Shown here: positions 17,048 through 25,032 of the stretch, piece after piece
Position numbering within the stretch: position 1 is the first letter of the stretch
Layout of the letters: the number at the start of each line of letters is the position of its first letter
Assembly (NCBI RefSeq): GCF_004345565.1
Contig: NZ_SLWA01000012.1
Coordinates: 96,688-160,687 of the forward strand
DNA length: 64,000 nt
Direction of reading: 5' to 3'
Source of the DNA: Flavobacterium circumlabens
GTDB lineage: Bacteria > Bacteroidota > Bacteroidia > Flavobacteriales > Flavobacteriaceae
Translations under genes and position numbers: made by a program
The notes under the pieces: generated by a model
The model's input: only the letters and a program-made list of their open reading frames with translations
Databases searched by the model: none
Told to the model about the DNA's origin: nothing

Positions 17048-17923
17048 TTATTTCGCCAGTTGCTTTTTATACAATTCAAAATTGGCTTTTATTTCATCAT
17101 CCAGTTCCGGTTCTTTAATGTCCGTATATTTTTGCATTTCTTCCCAGATAATTTTGGCTACAATATATCGGGCCATTTCCTTATCATCGGCAGGAACAAT
17201 ATACCATGGCGCATGTTCTTTTGATGTTTTATTGATCGCCTGTTGATAATATTTCTGGTATTCCTCCCAGTGTTCACGCTCTTTTAAGTCCCCCGGAGAA
17301 AATTTCCAATTGTGCTTTCCTTCTTCCAGACGGCGCAATAATCTCTGGCGTTGTTCTTCCTTGCTCAGATGCAGGAAAAATTTCATTACAATAGTTCCGT
17401 TTGCGGCAATATGTTTTTCGAAATTATTGATTTGCTCAATCCTGTTTTTCCAAAATTTTGGTTTGATATCTTCTACCGAATTAATTCCCGGCAGATTTTC
17501 ACTTAAAAGAAATTCCGGATGCACGCGTGTTACCAGCACATTCTCGTAATGGGTTCTGTTGAAAATCGCAAACTTTCCTTTTTCGGGAAGTGCAATATAA
17601 TGTCTCCATAAATAATCGTGCTCCAATTCCGATGAATTCGGTGTTTTAAAACTGTGCACCACCACACCACGCGGATTAAATTCCTTAAAAACTTCCCGAA
17701 TCAGACTGTCTTTTCCCGAAGTATCCATTCCCTGCAGGCAAATCAAAACGCTGTATTTATTGTGCGAATACATAACGTCCTGCAAGTCGCTCAGCTTCGC
17801 CTGAACCTTATCCAGTTTTTCTTCTTTTTCTTCATCATCCGCCTTTATATCCAGCAAAGTCGGAATACTCTTTAAACTTATTTTCTTAACAACTTTAAAA
17901 TCATTCGGGTCTATCGATTTCAT
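17048..17923 (-). CDS. ppk2: polyphosphate kinase 2 family protein
   Basis: A 291-residue PPK2-domain protein. The Walker A motif GMDTSGKDS is at residues 65-73 and the Walker B-like FNRTHYENV at 121-129, followed by the lid NWKFSPGDLKEREHWEEYQ. PPK2 enzymes move phosphate between polyphosphate and nucleotides. The single domain, without the long N-terminal tail of class I, suggests a class I-short or class III enzyme that makes ADP and ATP from polyphosphate; the class call is tentative. It appears to be a single-gene unit reading away from the 18198 gene. Confidence 0.9.
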   Translation of the reverse strand: MKSIDPNDFKVVKKISLKSIPTLLDIKADDEEKEEKLDKVQAKLSDLQDVMYSHNKYSVLICLQGMDTSGKDSLIREVFKEFNPRGVVVHSFKTPNSSELEHDYLWRHYIALPEKGKFAIFNRTHYENVLVTRVHPEFLLSENLPGINSVEDIKPKFWKNRIEQINNFEKHIAANGTIVMKFFLHLSKEEQRQRLLRRLEEGKHNWKFSPGDLKEREHWEEYQKYYQQAINKTSKEHAPWYIVPADDKEMARYIVAKIIWEEMQKYTDIKEPELDDEIKANFELYKKQLAK

Positions 17924-18084
17924 ATTTGTAAATTTTATGTATTAGTGGTATTTCATCTGTTATTACCGCATATTAAGGGTAATTTCATAACATTCCGTTT
18001 TATCGTAATAGTAAATATAGTACTTTTACGAAGCATATTCCTGCTATTCATTGCAATACTTTTTCAATAAATTGTTTTTTTCCA

Positions 18085-18175
18085 AGCCATAACAAGAGCT
18101 TCCGTTGGTCGCTTTGTTCTGCCGGAAAAAATACAATTTCTCCTCAAAGTATTTTCATTGCTATCAGGGCTGGGC
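18085..18175 (+). repeat. dispersed ~90-bp intergenic element, copy A
   Basis: The right end reads CAAAGTATTTTCATTGCTAT then CAGGGCTGGG, aligning with CAAAAGGATATCGGCTCTAT then CGGGGCT at 48888 and with the same core at 63987. The left end carries GAGCTTCCGTTGG and CGCTTTGT. The centre differs between copies. It ends 23 bp before the start codon at 18198. Confidence 0.55.
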
Positions 18176-18197
18176 ACTCTTTTACAAAACAAAATTC

Positions 18198-19034
18198 ATG
18201 GAAAAATTCACTTTAGAAATATTATTTCAAATCATCGGAATCGGTTCGGCATCAGGCTTGTTTTTCAATAACAATTCCCTTTATATCATTGGTGACAACA
18301 GTGGATTCTTATACGAATACAACCTGCAGGACCAGCAATTAAGCCACCATCCTTTAATGGATAATCCATCGCAAAACATTCCTAAAAACCTGAAACCGGA
18401 TTTCGAATCCATTACCCACCACAACGACACCTTATATGTTTTTGGCTCGGGTTCTACCGAAAACAGAAATAAAATGATTGCGTTCGACCTGAAAACAAAA
18501 ACGATTTTACAAAAAAATAATCTGGTCGATTTATACGGTTTGATGCAAAGTTTTGGAGAAATAAAACCGGAAGATTTCAATCTTGAAGGTGCTATTTTCG
18601 ATGGAGAAAACTGGTATTTATTCAATCGCGGAAATGGAATCTCCAATAAAAACACCATTTTCACCATTCACGCTAAAAATTTAGGGGAAGAATTTGCATT
18701 GGTAGCCACCAACTATAAACTGCCCAAAATAAAAGGGGTCCGTTCCAGTTTTACCGATGCGATTTTAGTCGAAGACAAAATCTATTTCCTTTCAACAGCC
18801 GAAGATACCCAATCTACTTACGACGACGGAGAAATCCTCGGAAGCTTTATCGGACGCATCGATCTCAAAACCATGAAAATCGATTTCACGCAAAAAATAA
18901 CGTCCACCAATAAATTCGAAGGTTTGACTTTCTACAAAAAAGAAAACAATAAAATTGAATTTCTGCTTTGCGAGGACAATGACACGGAACTTTTGGAGAC
19001 AAAGATTTTTAAATTGAGCTTACCGGTTAAGTAA
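18198..19034 (+). CDS. conserved hypothetical protein, likely beta-propeller (DUF6929-like)
   Basis: A 278-residue protein with repeated strand-turn units: NNNSLYIIGDNSGFLYEYNL, NDTLYVFGSGS, GENWYLFNRGN and DKIYFLSTAED. This suggests a beta-propeller-like fold. It resembles proteins annotated as DUF6929, but I cannot confirm the family. No signal peptide is visible from the ATG at 18198, which I prefer because the upstream in-frame stretch translates the dispersed element. The conserved acidic and Asn positions (PDFESI, DFNLEGA, NKFEGLTF) recall phytase or SdiA-regulated esterase-like propellers. Function unknown. Confidence 0.75.
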   Translation: MEKFTLEILFQIIGIGSASGLFFNNNSLYIIGDNSGFLYEYNLQDQQLSHHPLMDNPSQNIPKNLKPDFESITHHNDTLYVFGSGSTENRNKMIAFDLKTKTILQKNNLVDLYGLMQSFGEIKPEDFNLEGAIFDGENWYLFNRGNGISNKNTIFTIHAKNLGEEFALVATNYKLPKIKGVRSSFTDAILVEDKIYFLSTAEDTQSTYDDGEILGSFIGRIDLKTMKIDFTQKITSTNKFEGLTFYKKENNKIEFLLCEDNDTELLETKIFKLSLPVK

Positions 19035-19063
19035 ATTCAATATTTTTAACAAGGAAGAGAGAT

Positions 19064-19165
19064 AAGACGCACTGCTGTGCGCCTCTAAAGCGGTAGAACC
19101 GCTGCTGCTCCCCTCTACGATAAACCTTTGTCGCTTTGCAACTCTGAACCTTTGAACCTTTAAAA
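19064..19165. repeat. short intergenic word repeats before the sigma factor gene
   Basis: The 194-bp gap contains GACGCACTGCTGTGCGCCTC (small hairpin), AAAGCGGTAGAACCGCTG, and then a one-sided copy of the word ACCTTTG/GAACCTTTGAACCTTT (19125-19160) that resembles the arm at 12624. No matching opposite arm is present. Confidence 0.5.
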
Positions 19166-19228
19166 AAAAATCATCACCGTCCCAACCTTTTTATCTTTTT
19201 AACCCTCTTTAGTATAAAGACAACAATT

Positions 19229-19765
19229 GTGATAAACGAAACCCAGATTTCCAACTGCAAAAAAATGCAACGTGATGCGCAGCGTCAGGTGTATGAGTAT
19301 ATGGCTCCAAAGCTGTATCGTCTCTGCAAGCGATACCTAAAAAAGGAAGAAGAAATAGAAGAAGCTCTGGCCGATGCTTTCTATACCATATTCACCAAAA
19401 TAGAACAGCTCAAAGAAGTTCAGGCTTTTGAGGCCTGGGCCAGAAAAATAACCGTGAACCATTGTTTGGCGACCATTAAGAAAAATACAAACTTCAACAT
19501 GTATCTTGATGATGTCAAATTGCTGTCACAACCTTTTACGGAAGAAATCAATCATTTAGAAGAAGAGGATTTACTCAATTTATTAAACCATATTCCCGAC
19601 GGCTGTAAAACGGTCTTTAACCTTTTTGTCATAGAAGGTTACGGACACAAAGAAATAGCCGCTATGCTGAACATTTCTGAAGGCACCTCAAAATCACAAT
19701 TGAATGCTTCAAAAACCAAGCTCAAGGAATTAGTAAACAAATTGTATTATCAAAAAGCAAAATAG
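19229..19765 (+). CDS. ECF-type RNA polymerase sigma factor
   Basis: A 178-residue sigma-70 family protein with region 2 (MQRDAQRQVYEYMAPKLYRLCKRYLKKEEEIEEALADAFYTIF) and region 4 (IPDGCKTVFNLFVIEGYGHKEIAAMLNISEGTSKSQLNASKTKLKEL). The helix-turn-helix is at about residues 140-165. The spacer lacks region 3, as in ECF factors. Translation begins at the GTG at 19229; no ATG is available before residue 13. It is followed after 2 bp by a membrane protein that should be its anti-sigma factor. The set of promoters it serves is unknown. Confidence 0.9.
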   Translation: MINETQISNCKKMQRDAQRQVYEYMAPKLYRLCKRYLKKEEEIEEALADAFYTIFTKIEQLKEVQAFEAWARKITVNHCLATIKKNTNFNMYLDDVKLLSQPFTEEINHLEEEDLLNLLNHIPDGCKTVFNLFVIEGYGHKEIAAMLNISEGTSKSQLNASKTKLKELVNKLYYQKAK

Positions 19766-19767
19766 TC

Positions 19768-20733
19768 ATGGACAATCACGATAAATTATTCGAAAAAATA
19801 AAAGAAGCTTCGCATAACGCCGAGAGTAAAGATTTTGCTGCAATGGACAAGGTCTGGTCCCGCGTGGAAGAAAAACTGGACAAAAAAGAAGATAAAAAAA
19901 CAATTGCCTTATGGAAAAAAATTGCAATCGCCGCTTCTCTGTTATTGGTTATTTCTATAGGTTCTCAATTTATAAAAACAAACCACACTTCAACTATTGA
20001 AGAAACTAAGGTAGTCACTAACGAAATTCAAAAAGAGCCGATTCAGGAAACTGATTTAGGAAAAAATAAAATCGCAACTTCTGAAGACTCCGAAATAATC
20101 CCAAAAGCAGAAGCCACGGAAATCCTGAATAACCAAATTAAAAAACAGGAAAAAGTAGCCCTTCAGGAAATACAAAGTTATAACAGTGATAAAATCGCTT
20201 ACGAAACAGCACCCGCAATAGCTGCTGACGAAGCCGCTGCTCCTGCTCCATCTATAACTTCGGGTTATTCAAGCGAAGAAGATTCAGTTGAAAAAGACAA
20301 AGCCTTTGCTCCTGCTGCGGTTTCAAAACCCCTAAGAGGTGAATCCTATCGAATGGCTGTTGCTGAAAAAGAAACTCAGATGGCTAAAAAAAGTGCCCCT
20401 CTGGTGATCCTGAACGGAAAAGCAATTTCCCATACAGATGATGCGAAAAGAGACAAAATGATGCAGGGAGAACTTACAAACTTAAATCCTGAAAATGTAG
20501 AATCACTGGTTGTATTAGAAGAACCGTTATACATTATTGACGGAAATTACTATTCGGAAAATGATTTATTCGGAAAGAACCCAAAAAGCCCTTATGCTCC
20601 CTTAAACAAACAGGAAATAAAAACAATTACCATTCTGCAGGATCTTGAAGCCACCGAAAAGTACGGTGAAAAAGGAAAAAAAGGAGTGGTAATAATCACT
20701 ACCAAAACAGGAAAACCAGCTCCGCAGCATTAG
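19768..20733 (+). CDS. putative anti-sigma factor with C-terminal TonB-plug-like segment
   Basis: A 321-residue protein: a cytoplasmic N-terminus (about 1-48), one membrane helix (KKIAIAASLLLVISIGSQFI, about 49-68), a low-complexity Ala/Pro/Glu linker, and a C-terminal 90 residues like a TonB receptor plug. The plug-like part reads YIIDGNYYSE, then IKTITILQDLEATEKYGEKG, then GVVIITTK. The position 2 bp after an ECF sigma gene and the one-helix layout suggest anti-sigma activity. The periplasmic plug-like end may dock to another envelope protein. The next gene ends in a similar plug-like segment. Confidence 0.75.
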   Translation: MDNHDKLFEKIKEASHNAESKDFAAMDKVWSRVEEKLDKKEDKKTIALWKKIAIAASLLLVISIGSQFIKTNHTSTIEETKVVTNEIQKEPIQETDLGKNKIATSEDSEIIPKAEATEILNNQIKKQEKVALQEIQSYNSDKIAYETAPAIAADEAAAPAPSITSGYSSEEDSVEKDKAFAPAAVSKPLRGESYRMAVAEKETQMAKKSAPLVILNGKAISHTDDAKRDKMMQGELTNLNPENVESLVVLEEPLYIIDGNYYSENDLFGKNPKSPYAPLNKQEIKTITILQDLEATEKYGEKGKKGVVIITTKTGKPAPQH

Positions 20734-20759
20734 CTAAAACTTAACTTAAATTTACTATT

Positions 20760-21425
20760 ATGAAAAGTTTAAAACTTTTTTCATTAGTCCTGTCTATGCT
20801 CGTATGTTTCCTATCCGTTGCGCAGCAAAAAACGATAAGCGGCACTGTCTCAGATTACAATTCCGTTCTGCTTCCGGGAACGCACGTTACAATTAAACAA
20901 TCAGGAAAAGAAGCATCTACCAATTTCGATGGGAAATATACAATTGCTGCCCAAAAAGGAGACACACTTGTTTTTAGTTATGTGGGGTATGAAATACAAA
21001 AAAAAGTCGTCGGAACTAAAAAGATTATTAATGTAAAATTAACCGCCGCCCCTCCGCTCCTGGAAACCTACGGTTATAATCCGGAAATCGCTGATAAAAA
21101 AAACAAGAAACAGTATCTCCCACTAAAAGATTCTGCAACCAGAAATCCTGATACTATTCCATCCAACAAAGAACCGCTGTATGTTGTTGACGGGGTTCCT
21201 GTACAATCCCGCCAAATAGCAAAAATCAATCCGAATGATATTCAGAATCTTAGTGTCTTAAAAGAAATCGAGGCTACTTCTCTCTATGGGCCGAGAGCTT
21301 ATTACGGGGCCATTATTATTGTTACAAAAAACGAAATTTATAAGAATCTTACAAAGGAAGAAATAGACACTGACTTAAATAAAACTTCCGTTCCTTTTCT
21401 CAAAAAAGAAGATCGGAAAGATTAA
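20760..21425 (+). CDS. secreted CarboxypepD_reg plus TonB-plug protein without a barrel
   Basis: A 221-residue protein with a signal peptide (MKSLKLFSLVLSMLVCFLSVAQ). A carboxypeptidase-regulatory-like beta sandwich follows (KTISGTVSDYNSVLLPGTHVTI ... NFDGKYTI ... LVFSYVGYE, about 23-95). It ends in a SusC-type plug segment (YVVDGVPVQSR ... IQNLSVLKEIEATSLYG ... GAIIIVTK, about 140-195). These are the first domains of a SusC/RagA outer-membrane receptor, but the 600-700-residue barrel is absent. The gene ends cleanly rather than by visible frameshift. It is the third gene of the sigma/anti-sigma operon. Confidence 0.78.
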   Translation: MKSLKLFSLVLSMLVCFLSVAQQKTISGTVSDYNSVLLPGTHVTIKQSGKEASTNFDGKYTIAAQKGDTLVFSYVGYEIQKKVVGTKKIINVKLTAAPPLLETYGYNPEIADKKNKKQYLPLKDSATRNPDTIPSNKEPLYVVDGVPVQSRQIAKINPNDIQNLSVLKEIEATSLYGPRAYYGAIIIVTKNEIYKNLTKEEIDTDLNKTSVPFLKKEDRKD

Positions 21426-21480
21426 AAATTATTATTGAAAAGTGTTTGAAATCGCTTTAGGGTTCATGTCGTTATTTTAC

Positions 21481-21488
21481 TACATTTG
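21481..21488 (+). promoter_or_regulatory. -7 box TACATTTG before the LURP-one-like gene
   Basis: TACATTTG fits TAnnTTTG and lies 45 bp before the start codon at 21534. No TTG occurs at the normal -33 distance. Confidence 0.4.
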
Positions 21489-21533
21489 GTTTTTTAATAA
21501 AAGCCTTTATAAATTAACTTTAAATAAAATTTA

Positions 21534-22121
21534 ATGAATCCTATTTTAAATCAGAATTTATTCCTTGTAAAAGAGCATGTTGGTATGTTTAAAGCTGCTA
21601 ACAACTATGATGTTTATGATCCGGAAACCAATCAGATCATTATGAATTGCCGCGAAAACAACCTGGGCTTTTTCACAAAAGTATTTCGTTTTACTGATTA
21701 TAAAAGAATGACTCCGTTTGATGTTGAAATTACAACTGCTTCAGGTGAAAAGTTAATTACGGTGAGACGTGGCGTGGCGGTTTTCCGTTCAACTGTTGAA
21801 GTTCTGGATGAAAAAGATCGTTTAATTGGAACTTTCAAGCAAAAATTCTTCTCCTTTGGAGGGAAATTCGAAATTCTGGATAAAAATGAAAGACCGTGTG
21901 CGACCCTTCAGGGAAAATGGACGGGCTGGGATTTTAAATTTTCGCATGAGAACAGGCAATTGGCTCAGGTAAGCAAAAAATGGGCAGGAATGGGGAAAGA
22001 GCTTTTTACCAGTGCTGACAATTATGTACTGCAAATTGAAGAAAATGTACCTGCTGACAGTCCGCTTAGACAATTAATCCTTGGAGCTGTCATGTGTATT
22101 GATATGGTTCTGAAAGAATAA
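21534..22121 (+). CDS. LURP-one / phospholipid-scramblase-like protein
   Basis: A 195-residue protein. It has the alternating strands of the Tubby-C2 fold shared by LURP-one and scramblase families: NLFLVKEHVGMFKAANNYDVYDPETNQIIMNCREN, TTASGEKLITVRRGVAVFRSTVEVLDEKDRLIGTFKQKFFSFGGKFEILD, and a C-terminal hydrophobic helix (LRQLILGAVMCIDMVL). The helix may touch the membrane. The role in bacteria is unknown and lipid binding is only a possibility. It is a single-gene unit with its own -7 box. Confidence 0.78.
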   Translation: MNPILNQNLFLVKEHVGMFKAANNYDVYDPETNQIIMNCRENNLGFFTKVFRFTDYKRMTPFDVEITTASGEKLITVRRGVAVFRSTVEVLDEKDRLIGTFKQKFFSFGGKFEILDKNERPCATLQGKWTGWDFKFSHENRQLAQVSKKWAGMGKELFTSADNYVLQIEENVPADSPLRQLILGAVMCIDMVLKE

Positions 22122-22153
22122 GAAAGTTGTTAAACTTAGATTAAGAAACAACG

Positions 22154-22212
22154 GAAAGCATCATTTTAGCAATCAAAAGAATTATTTTTGTGTCACTAAG
22201 AATGATGCTTTC
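22154..22212 (+). promoter_or_regulatory. 12-bp inverted repeat flanking a -7 box before the SDR gene
   Basis: GAAAGCATCATT (22154-22165) and AATGATGCTTTC (22201-22212) are perfect inverted copies 35 bp apart. Between them lies TATTTTTG (22183-22190), matching TAnnTTTG. The gene starts 16 bp after the right arm. Two operators bracketing a promoter, or a 5' hairpin, are both possible. Confidence 0.55.
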
Positions 22213-22227
22213 TGCATTTCAAAAAAT

Positions 22228-22950
22228 ATGACCATGACAGATTTAAAAAATAAAAATGCCCTGATTACCGGCGCCGGAAAAGGAATCGGAAAAGCCATCG
22301 CTATAGCTTTAGCCAAAGAAGGCGTAAACGTAATCCTTATTTCAAGAACCCAGGCCGATGTAGATCAACTAAGTGCTGAAATTTCGGGTTTAGGGGTTAA
22401 GGCGCTGGCTTTAAGTGCCGATGTTTCAGATATTACTTCCATCAATACAGCAGTAGAAAAAGCTTTGGCCGAGTTTACCAATATTGATATTTTAATTAAT
22501 AATGCCGGTATTGCCGCTTTTGGAAAATTCCTTGAATTAGAACCAACTGCCTGGGAGAAAATAATTCAGGTCAATTTGATGGGAACGTATTACACGACCC
22601 GCGCTGTTTTGCCAAATATGATTGAAAGACAAACCGGTGACATCATCAACATTTCGTCTACCGCAGGTTTAAACGGAAATGCCTTGACAAGTGCCTACAG
22701 TGCTTCTAAATTTGCCGTTTTAGGTTTAACCGATTCCCTAATGCAGGAAATGAGAAAGCATAATATTCGCGTAACCGCATTAACACCAAGCACTGTGGCT
22801 ACCGATCTGGCATTGGATTTAAATTTAACGGATGGAAATCCTGAAAAAGTAATGCAGCCGGAAGATATCGCCGAATTGATTGTTGCCCAACTTAAATTAA
22901 GCCGCAGGGTCTTTATTAAAAACAGTAGTATCTGGTCTACAAATCCTTAG
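22228..22950 (+). CDS. 3-oxoacyl-ACP-reductase-like SDR (FabG type)
   Basis: A 240-residue classical short-chain dehydrogenase. The NAD(P) motif TGAGKGIG is at about residues 15-22, NNAG at about 90-93, the catalytic Ser in NISSTAGL, and YSASK (Tyr and Lys) at about 156-160. The reaction is reduction or oxidation of a carbonyl/alcohol pair; FabG-like proteins of this size have many substrates. A second ATG two codons in (22234) is an equally good start. It stands alone behind an unusual inverted repeat that encloses its promoter box. Confidence 0.85.
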   Translation: MTMTDLKNKNALITGAGKGIGKAIAIALAKEGVNVILISRTQADVDQLSAEISGLGVKALALSADVSDITSINTAVEKALAEFTNIDILINNAGIAAFGKFLELEPTAWEKIIQVNLMGTYYTTRAVLPNMIERQTGDIINISSTAGLNGNALTSAYSASKFAVLGLTDSLMQEMRKHNIRVTALTPSTVATDLALDLNLTDGNPEKVMQPEDIAELIVAQLKLSRRVFIKNSSIWSTNP

Positions 22951-22954
22951 ATTA

Positions 22955-23050
22955 AAAAATAAATTCCAAAATTTTTAAATTCCAAAGTCTAACTACTCGT
23001 TGAATTAGAATTTGGAATTTGAGATTTGGAGTTTGGAGTTTGGAATTTTT
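22955..23050. repeat. reiterated-word inverted repeat (word AAATTCCAAA / TTTGGAATTT)
   Basis: Left copies of AAATTCCAAA lie at 22961-22986. Right copies TTTGGAATTT, GATTTGGAG, GTTTGGAG and TTTGGAATTTTT lie at 23011-23049. It follows the SDR stop codon and precedes the next start codon by about 38 bp, on the same strand. Confidence 0.7.
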
Positions 23051-23087
23051 ACCAGAATACAGAGATTGGAATTTTAAAAAAAACAGG

Positions 23088-23597
23088 ATGGAACAATACC
23101 TAAGACAATTAATTGCGATAGAATTCACAGACAAAAAAGAAATTTTTACCGGATTCCTTATTGACTATTCCGATGACTGGATTTTATTGCGGAATAATCC
23201 CGTTGACTATATCCTTGATGGTTTCGTGATTTTAAAAAACAAAAATATCGAAGCCGTTCACAGAGATCAGGATCTTGCTTTTACTGAAAAAGTAATCCGA
23301 ATGAAAGGTTTAAAAACAAATGCGGAAGATATTATTCCGATTAGGGATCTGGCTTCTATCGTAAATTTCCTCACTAATAAGTACGGTATTTTCCAGATTT
23401 CAAAAAAATCTGCTAAATCTGCTTATTTAGGTAAATTACTGGAATTAACCGACGAAGAACTCACCATTGACTTCGTGGACACCAGAGGAAAATTTGGAGG
23501 CGAATTAAGCTTTAATCCGCAAAAAATAAGAGTAATTGAATTTGACACGGATTATATCAATTCCCTGAAATTAGTAATTCAGGAAGAGGAGAAATAA
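23088..23597 (+). CDS. conserved hypothetical protein
   Basis: A 169-residue soluble protein starting MEQYLRQLIAIEFTDKKEIFTGFLIDYSDDWILLRNNPVDYILDGFVILKNKNI. The first 60 residues look like an Sm-like or small-barrel fold (strand, Gly turn, DDWILL strand, short turn, VILK). This is a weak impression. The second half repeats a similar pattern (LGKLLELTDEELTIDFVDTRGKF). The ATG at 23088 is chosen because the 23 codons before it read through the word repeat. A strong terminator follows. I do not recognise the family. Confidence 0.72.
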   Translation: MEQYLRQLIAIEFTDKKEIFTGFLIDYSDDWILLRNNPVDYILDGFVILKNKNIEAVHRDQDLAFTEKVIRMKGLKTNAEDIIPIRDLASIVNFLTNKYGIFQISKKSAKSAYLGKLLELTDEELTIDFVDTRGKFGGELSFNPQKIRVIEFDTDYINSLKLVIQEEEK

Positions 23598-23610
23598 TAT
23601 GCCCTTTTAT

Positions 23611-23650
23611 AAAACAGAAAAGCCCTTTATTAAAGGGCTTTTCTGTTTTA
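23611..23650. terminator. strong hairpin terminator
   Basis: The arms AAAACAGAAAAGCCCTTTA and TAAAGGGCTTTTCTGTTTT are 19 bp and perfect, with a very small loop. It separates the convergent 23088 gene and mtaB and can work in both directions. Confidence 0.88.
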
Positions 23651-23690
23651 TTTTGTCATTTCGACCGTAGGGAGAAATCACACTAGCAAT
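23651..23690. repeat. half copy of the 11275-11378 repeat unit
   Basis: TTTTGTCATTTCGACCGTAG then GGAGAAATCACACTAG resembles the left half of the inner unit at 11274 (TTTTGTCATCCTGACGGAGG then AAGGATCGCATTAG). The right half is missing because mtaB begins directly. Confidence 0.55.
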
Positions 23691-23697
23691 TCGTTTT

Positions 23698-25032
23698 TTA
23701 CGCTTCCGCCAATTTATTTAGAAATTCCAGGCGAACGCTTCCGTCTTCGTCTATTTTCGTCAGATTAATTTCGTGTAAGGTATTCACTAATTCCGGATTC
23801 CAGGGTGTTTTTACTTTTACGTAATTTTCGGTAAAACCGTGAATGTAACCTTCTTTATTTTCACTTTCAAACAAAACAGTCCTGTTGGTTCCTATTTGGC
23901 TTTCATAAAAAGCACGACGTTTTTTGACTGATAAACCACGTAACATTTTACTGCGTTTTGCTCTTACGTTTGCAGGAACAATTCCGGGCATATTTGCGGC
24001 TTCGGTATTATCTCTTTCCGAATAGGTAAATACGTGTAAATAGGAAATATCCATTTCATTCAGGAAATGGTACGTTTCTAAAAAGTGCTCATCCGTTTCA
24101 CCGGGGAAACCAACGATAACATCTACACCAATACAGGCATGTGGCATTACTTCGCGAATTTTATTGACACGTTCTGTATAAACTTCACGTAAGTAACGGC
24201 GTTTCATCAACTTTAAGATATCATTGCTTCCGGATTGTAACGGAATATGAAAATGCGGAACAAAAGTTCTGCTTTTGGATACGAAATCAATTGTTTCGTT
24301 TTTCAACAGGTTAGGTTCAATGGATGAAATTCGCAAACGTTCAATTCCTTCTACTTTGTCTAAAGCCTGAACTAAATCAAGAAACGTATGTTCGTGTTTT
24401 TTATTTCCGAATTCCCCTTTTCCGTAATCACCGATATTTACTCCGGTTAAAACAATTTCTTTAATGTTCTGAGTCGATATTTCTTTTGCATTTTGCAAAA
24501 CATTCTCAAGGGCATCACTTCGCGAAATTCCTCTTGCAAGTGGAATTGTACAATACGTACATTTATAATCGCAGCCGTCCTGTACTTTCAAAAATGCACG
24601 GGTACGGTCACCGATAGAATAACTTCCTACATAAAAATCGGCTTCGGCAATTTCGCATGAGTGAACTTCACCCATATCGTTTTTGCTTAAGTCATGAATA
24701 TAATCGGTAATTTTAAATTTTTCGGTCGCTCCCAAAACCAAATCAACGCCATCGACAGCTGCTAATTCTTCGGGTTTTAATTGTGCGTAACACCCAACTG
24801 CGGCTACAAAAGCTTTTTCGTTAAGTTTCATTGCTTTTTTTACCACCTGCTTAAATTGCTTATCGGCATTCTCTGTAACCGAACAGGTATTGATAACATA
24901 AATATCTGCTATTTCTTCAAAATCGACACGATCAAAACCTTCATCGTTAAAATTTCGGGCGATTGTGGAAGTTTCTGAAAAGTTCAGTTTGCAACCAAGC
25001 GTATAAAAGGCAACTTTTTTTCTATTTTCCAT
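23698..25032 (-). CDS. mtaB: tRNA t6A37 methylthiotransferase MtaB
   Basis: A 444-residue radical-SAM methylthiotransferase. The N-terminal UPF0004 domain has its cluster cysteines in YTLGCKLN, VINTCSV and AVGCYAQ. The radical-SAM motif is CDYKCTYC (about residues 153-160), and a TRAM-like RNA-binding end follows (about 375-440, NRTVLFESENKEGYIHGFTENYVKV). MtaB converts t6A to ms2t6A at position 37 of tRNAs. The GCKLN form of the first motif separates it from MiaB and RimO. A possible -7 box TAAATTTG lies on the minus strand at 25094-25101. Confidence 0.95.
   Translation of the reverse strand: MENRKKVAFYTLGCKLNFSETSTIARNFNDEGFDRVDFEEIADIYVINTCSVTENADKQFKQVVKKAMKLNEKAFVAAVGCYAQLKPEELAAVDGVDLVLGATEKFKITDYIHDLSKNDMGEVHSCEIAEADFYVGSYSIGDRTRAFLKVQDGCDYKCTYCTIPLARGISRSDALENVLQNAKEISTQNIKEIVLTGVNIGDYGKGEFGNKKHEHTFLDLVQALDKVEGIERLRISSIEPNLLKNETIDFVSKSRTFVPHFHIPLQSGSNDILKLMKRRYLREVYTERVNKIREVMPHACIGVDVIVGFPGETDEHFLETYHFLNEMDISYLHVFTYSERDNTEAANMPGIVPANVRAKRSKMLRGLSVKKRRAFYESQIGTNRTVLFESENKEGYIHGFTENYVKVKTPWNPELVNTLHEINLTKIDEDGSVRLEFLNKLAEA

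Noticed and set aside
20760..21425. SusC receptor broken by frameshift
   Set aside because: The sequence after the stop codon shows no barrel coding in any frame, and the next gene has its own promoter box.
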